Source: Nectonema munidae (taxonomy: Eukaryota > Nematomorpha > Nectonematoida > Nectonematidae). Taken from it: a stretch of DNA of 64,000 bases. This document shows positions 57,383 to 64,000 of the stretch, one piece after another. The first letter of the stretch is position 1. Every line of letters starts with the position of its first letter. The DNA lies in NCBI GenBank assembly GCA_030549495.1, contig JAUIRK010000921.1, positions 1,036,501 to 1,100,500 on the forward strand, given 5' to 3'. The position numbers and the translations under genes are program-made. The notes below the pieces were generated by a model. The model ran no database searches. It saw nothing but the letters and a program-made list of their open reading frames with translations, and was not told where the DNA came from.

Positions 57383-58462
57383 TATATAATGATTCGCTTG
57401 AAATTATTAAACTAGTTTATTTTTAATATAAGATACTTGTTATTCGTAGCTTTTCACATCACGCTAAGAATTTCAAAATAGCCACTTTGGATGCTTCATC
57501 TGAATATGAGAACCACTATTATAAATCATCTTTCAAAATATTAGCCGGTATCTGGATTCGTCCATGACATATTTTGATTGCTATATTTAACATGATTGGC
57601 TGAATTTGATGAGAAGTCAATTTTTCCTATTTACTCTCTCCGAACGGTTTTTTTCTCTGAATAGAGGAATGACAATAATACCGAACATCTTGAAATTTCG
57701 TAACAAAACGTTGACCTAAATGTTTGTTGTAACAAAATTTTTACAAAGCTTCCATTATTTCTTTAGATGAAATGCTAAAAAAAACTTGCCATTTTTTCTT
57801 CGCATCATGTGTCGATAAAGAAGGTTATCATTCCTTTCAAAAAGCTCTTTTTGTCTGAAGGCATTTTTCCTTACGCAATCAAGTCTTTTTTATTTTTAAG
57901 TGTAGAGACAATTGTTTAAGAAATTTTCTCACAAAATATGAATGTTGTTGAGTTGTGACTATTTTTTAGCTCCTGCTTTAGGATCTGAAATCGAAAAGTT
58001 ACAGCTCCTTTAAAAATATATGCATATCTCATCCTCTCTTCCATTTAATTGTTTGAGAAAAACATTTAATAATTTTGAAGTTAGAACGCAAAAAGTTAAA
58101 AAAAAAAATTTTAATACCTATCTTTACAATTTTCAACATAACTTTTATAGTCAAATGAAATAAAAGCAGATAATTCGTTATTTTATGCAAATTACCAAAT
58201 ATATAAAGTAATTTTTTTATAAAAAAAAGGACTTTTCGTAACTTTTTTTAGTTATGGGAATCTTGATAAATTATAAAAGTAACTTTATATTCTCGATAAA
58301 AAATTGTAATATTTTTTAAACGTATCATTGCTTTTGGTGCTTTTATCGGTGAGAATTTGAAATCTGCCAAAGTGAATATGATTGGTGGAAAATATAATCA
58401 TTTTGATTCAAATATTTGAATGAATATTCATAATTTATCAATTCAAATATATGAAACAAGAA
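57383..58462. other. Intergenic AT-rich DNA
   Basis: No supported feature. Confidence 0.5.
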
Positions 58463-58620
58463 AACCGTAGGGTGTTTTCATCGAGAAGACACAATTGCTC
58501 TGCTTTTATCGAACTTTGAGAAAAGTAGGCTTGATGGGTATCGAACCCAAGACCTTGAGTTATCGAAAGCCAGTTTTGCTTGACTACCCTAAAATTCTTC
58601 ATTAGCCCTACTCACATCTC
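58463..58620 (-). mobile_element. tRNA-derived SINE (family B)
   Basis: Minus strand: tgagtagggctaatgaa and, further on, ggtcttgggttcgatacccatc (B box), then gtgtcttctcgatgaaaac and ccctacggt. It has extra sequence in the head compared with the 39766 copy. Confidence 0.75.
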
Positions 58621-59022
58621 AGATTAATAAACCTCTGCTTTAGATGCGATATCCAGTGTGAAACATCCATTCTGAGGAAAAATTTTTCAGCCTTAAAACC
58701 TAAAAAATACGATATAGAAACAATTAAAAAAAAATTTAAAGCATGCTTAGTTTGTCTTTGATATATTAAATTTTCTTGTTCAATCATTAGAGCACTTTAT
58801 GCTTCAAAGTTACAAGCTACTTCTCTTTGTAGTAGAGCATTTTTTACATGAGATACTTATATTGTTTATCTCAATCAATCACACATCCTCCTATTACATA
58901 TCTGTCATATATTAGGTTTTCTATCATAATCATGCATACTTTATTTCTCACATCCACATTTATAATTTCCTCAATATCTCAGTTCTAGAAATGAGAACAA
59001 TAAAGAGCATATTTTTTATTAG
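58621..59022. other. Intergenic AT-rich DNA
   Basis: No supported feature. Confidence 0.5.
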
Positions 59023-60760
59023 CAAGTGCTTTCTTGTCTATTGAAGAAGAGAATGATTTAATTGAAAACGAAAATATGAAATCTGAAGAAATAAACTTTA
59101 ATTTGCCTTTTACTTCAATACATTCAGAAAGTTTAGAAAATATAGAAGGTGAAATTAAAATTTCCATAGAAAATAACTTGAATGAAGATTCCTATTACCA
59201 AGAATATGTTGAAAGACATGATGATAATGATGGAGAAAAAATTTCTGGAAATCTTGGTATTCATGACACTTCATTAAATGAAGAAAAAAATGTGATTTAA
59301 CGTATACTAAAAATTCGCCCTTAGTTCGTTCTTTTTCAAGAAATATTCTGAAACCTAAGGGATTAACTTGATCAATTTTTGCTATTTTACAATGAAGATA
59401 TGTTTTTGCAAATTCAAATCAAAACCATAAACAAAGTGCACATCCTTTATGAAACCGTTTGCATTTGATGAACTGATGACAAGCTATGCTATATTTATTT
59501 GAAATTCTGGGGGTCGTGATCATAGGTCCTTGGTTAAAGGTTTAACCTGATGGTAGGAAGCCGTTTTATAGAGCAAAGCATGGATATCAAACATTAATTT
59601 TTTTAAGATGTTTGCAATTTCACAATTTTAGAAATGGACTTGTTTCCATGCTTGATTTAAACATTGAGAATAGACGAACAACTCTACGGATATATACCTG
59701 GAATTAGTGTGTCCACTTTAAGGTCTTATTTTCATTCCCCGGGGAACGAGGACCTCGTAATTTTTGAAAATTTCCCCGGGGAAAAAAAGCGATTTTTTTA
59801 CAGTAAAAACTCTTCAGAAAAGAAAATTTAAAAGTCTCATATAAGATTTTTATTGAAAAAAATTTAAATGCTTAAAATATTTATGTTTTAAAAAAATATC
59901 TAAGAAAAATTAGAGCGTTCAAAGTTTCATAATTCAACTGGTTTCTTATTTTTGTAGAAAAATAACCCATTGACGAAAACACTCTTTCGGCATCCACAGA
60001 AGTTGGTTTTATGCTCTTTAAATTTTTGAATAAAGTTTCTAAAACTTCGGGCCTCCTATTTGTTTCTAAATAAAGGTCAAATGTTTTTTTCATTATTTCC
60101 TCTATGCTTGAAATCTTGCTTTTAGTTTCACGTTCTTCATTTTCATTAATCTTCAGAAATTCGTCCAATTCCTCCTTCACGCTTTTCCTCTCTGTTTTTT
60201 GGTTTCTAACGATTAATCTTTCATCTTTCTTCTCCGTTACTTCGATATTTTTGTCGTCGGATTCGACAAAATTTTTTTTTCAAAAATTCCCCGAGGAAAT
60301 TTAAAAATTTTTTTCGAGGACGAGGATTTTGAAATTTCACGATTCCCCGGGGACTCGAGGACGAGGAATCCCGGGGTGGACACCCTACCTGGAATAAGCC
60401 AAGGAAATAGGTTATCAAAGTTTTTGGTACTGCGAAACATCAACAGGATATGCTCTCATTTCAAGTATTTATTGTGAAAAACATGAAGACCACAAGTGAG
60501 GAAAAATCCGTCTTTTACAACATCAATAAAAGAAGCTGCTGTCAAAGTTGGTTTTCAGAATTTTACTGCCATTTGCAAAAAGAAAGCAATCAATTATTCG
60601 AAGTCGTGTAAATTTTGTTAAAAAAAATTGTACAAGTACATGTGCTTCTTGCGATGTTTCAATTTGTCCAGAAGATATCCAAGCCTACGCAAGTCAAAAG
60701 TTCGGTTTAGAAATGAATAAAATTATAAAAAAATACTTGAATATTCAGCATTGATATGTT
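59023..60760 (+). mobile_element. piggyBac-like transposase remnant, interrupted by a hAT
   Basis: 59034-59300 encodes an acidic stretch (ENDLIENENMKSEEINFN, then YVERHDDNDGEKISGN), as is usual at piggyBac N-termini. After several broken frames comes a piece reading SIDEQL-like then YIPG at 59670-59700, resuming after the hAT at 60396 as a degraded FW/VFG ... TSTGYALISSIYCEKHED block, which resembles the piggyBac KFW-x-x-x-D-x-x-TGY-x-x-x-F-x-x-Y-x-GK region. 60548-60754 encodes a Cys-rich end (KNCTSTCASCDVSICPEDI) like the piggyBac C-terminal zinc-binding domain. Family assignment rests on this order and the C-terminal Cys pattern. The TTAA-flanked ends were not found. It is clearly inactive. 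Confidence 0.6.
59705..60387 (-). mobile_element. Short hAT element nested in the piggyBac remnant (683 bp)
   Basis: Ends tagtgtgtccactt and, reverse-complemented, tagggtgtccaccccgggat, flanked by cctggaat at 59697-59704 and 60388-60395. The minus strand (60180-59881) encodes the hAT C-terminal dimerisation block: SIKPTSVDAERVFSSMGYFS and KIRNQLNYETLNALIFLRYF. The N-terminal and catalytic parts are missing, so this is an internally deleted copy that kept both ends. Inner GC-rich sequence near both ends (ccccggggaac, cccggggactcgagg) forms extended inverted repeats. Confidence 0.9.
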
Positions 60761-63140
60761 CTATAAAACATCACAATATTTTTTTGAGTTTATTTGCTAT
60801 CTTTAAGTTGCATTTATTTAAAAAATTATATTTATTTTTACTATAGTTAATTTTCTAATAATTTTTGAAATGTAGTAAAGAAATTTGAAAAGAGATTTTA
60901 CAATCCCTTTGACGTGTCATACTTTTTACAAGAAGAAAAAGGAAGATGTCAAAAGATATAGAAATTTTTAGTATAAAAAGATCAAAAAACATTTTAAAAA
61001 TCTTTAAAACTATAAATCTGTATTCAAAAAGTATAAAAAAAAAACTATTAAAAGATAAAAACTTACCGAAACAACTGGTAAGAAACTAAAAGGCATTAAT
61101 TTATATCCAGGAAGTTTTTATCTTTCAACTTTTTAATTTTTCGATACAAATTTCACAGATTTGTTTTGTCTAGATGTTTTTCAAAAAAAGTTTAATATCT
61201 TTTCGCATTTTTCGTTACTTTTTTTATCATACAATATTTTTTTAAAAATTTTTCTATACAGATTTCATAGATGTCTTGTCTAGTTTTTATAAATGTTTTT
61301 TTTATTTAAAATTTTTATATCTATTGATATCTTCGTGTATCCACCAGTTTCTTATCATTCAATAATAATTTTTTTAATAATTTTCAATGCAGTTACAGAT
61401 TTAGAGTTTTAGGTTTTTTAATGTTTTTTGATCTTTTTTTACTGAAATTTTTAATATATTTTGTTATCTTCCGTTAAGTTTTTATTTTCGATAGTTTTTT
61501 TTATAATTTTTCAACATCGGTTTTTACAAATTTATTGTGTTAAGAGATTTTTAAAAAAAAATAGCGATATACTTCATATATTTTTATCATTCGAAAGAGA
61601 ATAATTGGTTATAAAAACATCATTGTACACTTTTATGACAATCTTAGGTGTCTTTCCGGGCTTTTTAGACATGAAGCACCTAATATACACAATTTAGTCT
61701 AATATACCACTGAAAACAAAAAGTGGTTACTGCAACTACATTAAATGGTTACTTTAATAATGCATACCTTTACTATTGAATCATGGTAAATTTAGTATTT
61801 TTAGTAATAGGTTAACTTTCAATGAGGTAAAACATCTGACTGAAAAATCATCTTAAAAAGAAAAAAATTTTAAGTTCTCTAAAATTATCTAAATACTCGT
61901 ATTGCTGACATAACAGAAAAGTATTGTAAATATTTGTTTATTCAAAAAAAAAAGAGTAAAATTTCTCAATTTACATACATTGATAGTAATATTTAATTAA
62001 TATAAAAATAGTAAAATTTAAGTTTTACCACTTTGGCAAACTTGTTTAAGGCTTAAACAAGGTTGTGAAATTACCTCTTTTTATTTGCACAAGTTTTAAG
62101 TGAAAACTGCTAAGTTTAATGGACCCTTATCTTTTTAATATGGTCGCCAATGTTTGAGCAATTCTGATTTAGAGTAATGACATAATAATTTTGAAAGAAC
62201 AAAATATATACACTTTTTTAAATTTTTACATGGGAAATTTTGGTTGACCTATTATCGTGATCAGATCTCCTGCATCATATTCAAAATAGCATATAAGATT
62301 TATTGCAAAAAGGATTTATGCCTGCCTACTTATAACTTGCATAATTTTGCGAGCTTTAAAAACAAAAGTAAAAAAAAGCCTTTCCATCATTTAATATCTC
62401 TTTGTAAAATCTTTTATAAAATTTATCAATATTTAAATTGTTACTTTAATTTGATTTTTTTATCACTCATATTAAATAATATGGATGCAGTGCTACGTAC
62501 ACACACACAAACACTCTTTAATTTTAGTGTTATTCTGGCAAGCGTGAAATGCAAGAATGACGTAGTGACACGTCCTCCCACTAAAACGTCAATTTACCAT
62601 GTCACTTTTATTTTAAAAGTTTAATTAATAAAAATTTGCATAAAATATAAACTGTGATTTATTTTGACTTGGCATTGTGTGCAATCAAAGAGGTGGTATT
62701 TTCAATTAATAGGCTTGCCTACTGTTATCTACGTTTGGCATCGCAAATTCAACTTTGCATTTAAATTATCTATCTATGCCTCTTTCTTTCTTTTTTTGAC
62801 TTTTCAGTTTGAAATGTTAAAATTGTTTTTTGATTGTATCGCAGCAGCCTCATCATCATGATTTTGTTGCTGGCGAAAACGCTGAGAATAAAATTTTAAC
62901 TCAAAATGCCAACACAAATCCATGTCAGTTGAGAGTAAGGTTTTTATTGACTGTGTGAACAATATTCATGGCATTTCGATTGTAAAATCGTTTTTGAACT
63001 TTTCCAAGTATGCGATCAAAACACCAGCCTATCCATTTCACGAATATGTGGAATATTTTTAAAATGTCTTCTCATCTAAGCAGATCTGTTATTATTCCTC
63101 CGCAAAGGGACTAGCATAAAACGCGTTAATAAAACTTTTC
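60761..63140. other. AT-rich intergenic DNA
   Basis: Long T- and A-rich stretch. An open frame at 62244-62624 lacks any recognisable domain. Nothing supported. Confidence 0.5.
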
Positions 63141-63240
63141 TGCAGATGGTTTAGCGGAGAAAGCGTTAGATATTAACTCAGTCGTTCTGGGTTCGATTCC
63201 CCTTTCTCCCCAATCATGGAAGATTATTCTTTACTTGGAT
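63141..63240 (+). mobile_element. tRNA-like SINE head (family C)
   Basis: tggtttagcggagaaagcg (A-box side) and ctgggttcgattcccc (B box) form tRNA-like D and T arms, but the 5' acceptor strand does not pair with ctttctccccа-side bases, so it is not a working tRNA. The following atggaagattattctt is shared with 12170-12256, marking a dispersed family. Confidence 0.6.
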
Positions 63241-63918
63241 TTAAATATTTGTAATAGAATATATATTACTTAGAATAATACCATATTAATTGTTTTAATA
63301 AGTTGGGGAGAATATTCTGAAAAGAATAACTGAGACTATTTGCAAAGATAAAAACGTTTGTTATGATTTCAATGTTTTGATCTATGTCATCAAGACTTAT
63401 GCACTGACTTTGACAAAGGGATATGAATCGATTTTGGAGAAGTCGACTTTCACCTTCACATTCAATTCTGAGTAAAAAAGGGTTTGTGTTACAAAAGTAG
63501 TGAAAAATTGTTTGTTATATATTTTTGAAGGAATCTCTTGCATTAATTTTAGATGATAATATTTTGAAAAGTAGATATGTTATTTGAAAAAACAAACTCC
63601 ATGACACGAATTTAAATGTACCGTGTAGGCTTTTCTTGGAAATTAACTTATCGCAGTTGTAACGTGTATCCTTAATGAAACATTCCTTTCTAGATGGATA
63701 GAATTAATTTAGATCGAGTCCTCTATTGAAGATTTCACATCGTTATCTGTGCATCGGTTGATTTAGAGAAGATTAAACTTCCCTTGATTGCAATATCCAT
63801 AGCTCCTATCAAATAAGAAATTTTAAAGTTGTATATTTTGAGCAGATTATAAACTTTGTTTATTTTTAAATTTCAAATTGACATAAATATATTCATCTTT
63901 TCAATCAATTCGAAATAC
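63241..63918. other. AT-rich intergenic DNA
   Basis: No supported feature. Confidence 0.5.
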
Positions 63919-64000
63919 AGGGTGTGACTTTTTACCGAAATCTAACAAAATCCAGTGAAATTTACCGAAATTCACCAAAATTCATAGAAATCCACCTTAA
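63919..64000 (+). repeat. Degenerate short-period repeat after a TIR-like cagggtgtg
   Basis: cagggtgtgactttttaccg is followed by variations on accgaaattc at about 10-12 base spacing up to the window edge. The first bases resemble a hAT end (compare tagggtgtcc at 60387). Truncated by the window. Confidence 0.5.

Noticed and set aside
59034-59300. Acidic open frame as a host gene exon
   Set aside because: It lies upstream of broken piggyBac-like sequence in the order expected for that transposase, so a transposon origin is simpler, though not proven.
63141-63215. Possible functional tRNA
   Set aside because: The acceptor strands do not pair, and downstream sequence is shared with another dispersed copy.

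Overview
This window is AT-rich (roughly 70% A+T by eye) animal-type nuclear DNA. I found two spliced protein-coding genes, one tRNA gene, and a dense load of decayed and nested transposable elements. The lineage cannot be fixed from the sequence. U2-type introns, a Ran exchange factor orthologue, CR1/Jockey-, RTE- and I-type LINEs, Tigger, hAT, piggyBac, Tc1-like and Helitron elements and tRNA-derived SINEs all fit a metazoan. No retrovirus, LTR element or Polinton was recognised.

Gene 1 (12018-35033, plus strand) is a complete RCC1 orthologue in eight exons, rebuilt from blade motifs, splice sites and matching intron phases (453 residues predicted). It runs from a basic N-terminal tail to an AATAAA 16 bases after the stop. 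Two introns are about 60 nt, but intron 3 is 14.4 kb. Intron 3 holds a tandem pair of 5.2-kb and 4.1-kb units, each ending in a large palindrome built partly of a 28-bp minisatellite, followed by AT-rich DNA, a 36-bp minisatellite with a Helitron-like end, and a SINE. Intron 4 holds an almost full-length Tc1-like element.

Gene 2 (39056-48313, plus strand) is a six-exon gene for an unrecognised 168-residue protein with a helical, probably coiled-coil C-terminus. Its exons are 54-111 nt, so single-frame ORF searches miss it. A tRNA-Val(AAC) gene lies convergently 36 bases past its stop. Both genes have a splice-acceptor-like sequence only 2-5 bases upstream of the start codon, which hints at spliced-leader trans-splicing or 5'UTR introns.

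The rest is transposon-derived. Region 1-11.9 kb has I-type LINE fragments, a Tigger interrupted by a LINE, a complete SINE and a LINE ORF1. Region 35-47 kb has hAT-type and Helitron-type non-autonomous elements, a TIR element with a G tract, and LINE pieces. Region 48.9-51.3 kb is a CR1/Jockey-like LINE. Region 51.5-52.5 kb has a second 36-bp minisatellite. Region 53.3-57.4 kb is a Tigger interrupted by both a hAT and a SINE with exact target duplications. Region 59-60.8 kb is a piggyBac-like remnant interrupted by a short hAT. The final 3 kb is mostly plain AT-rich DNA.
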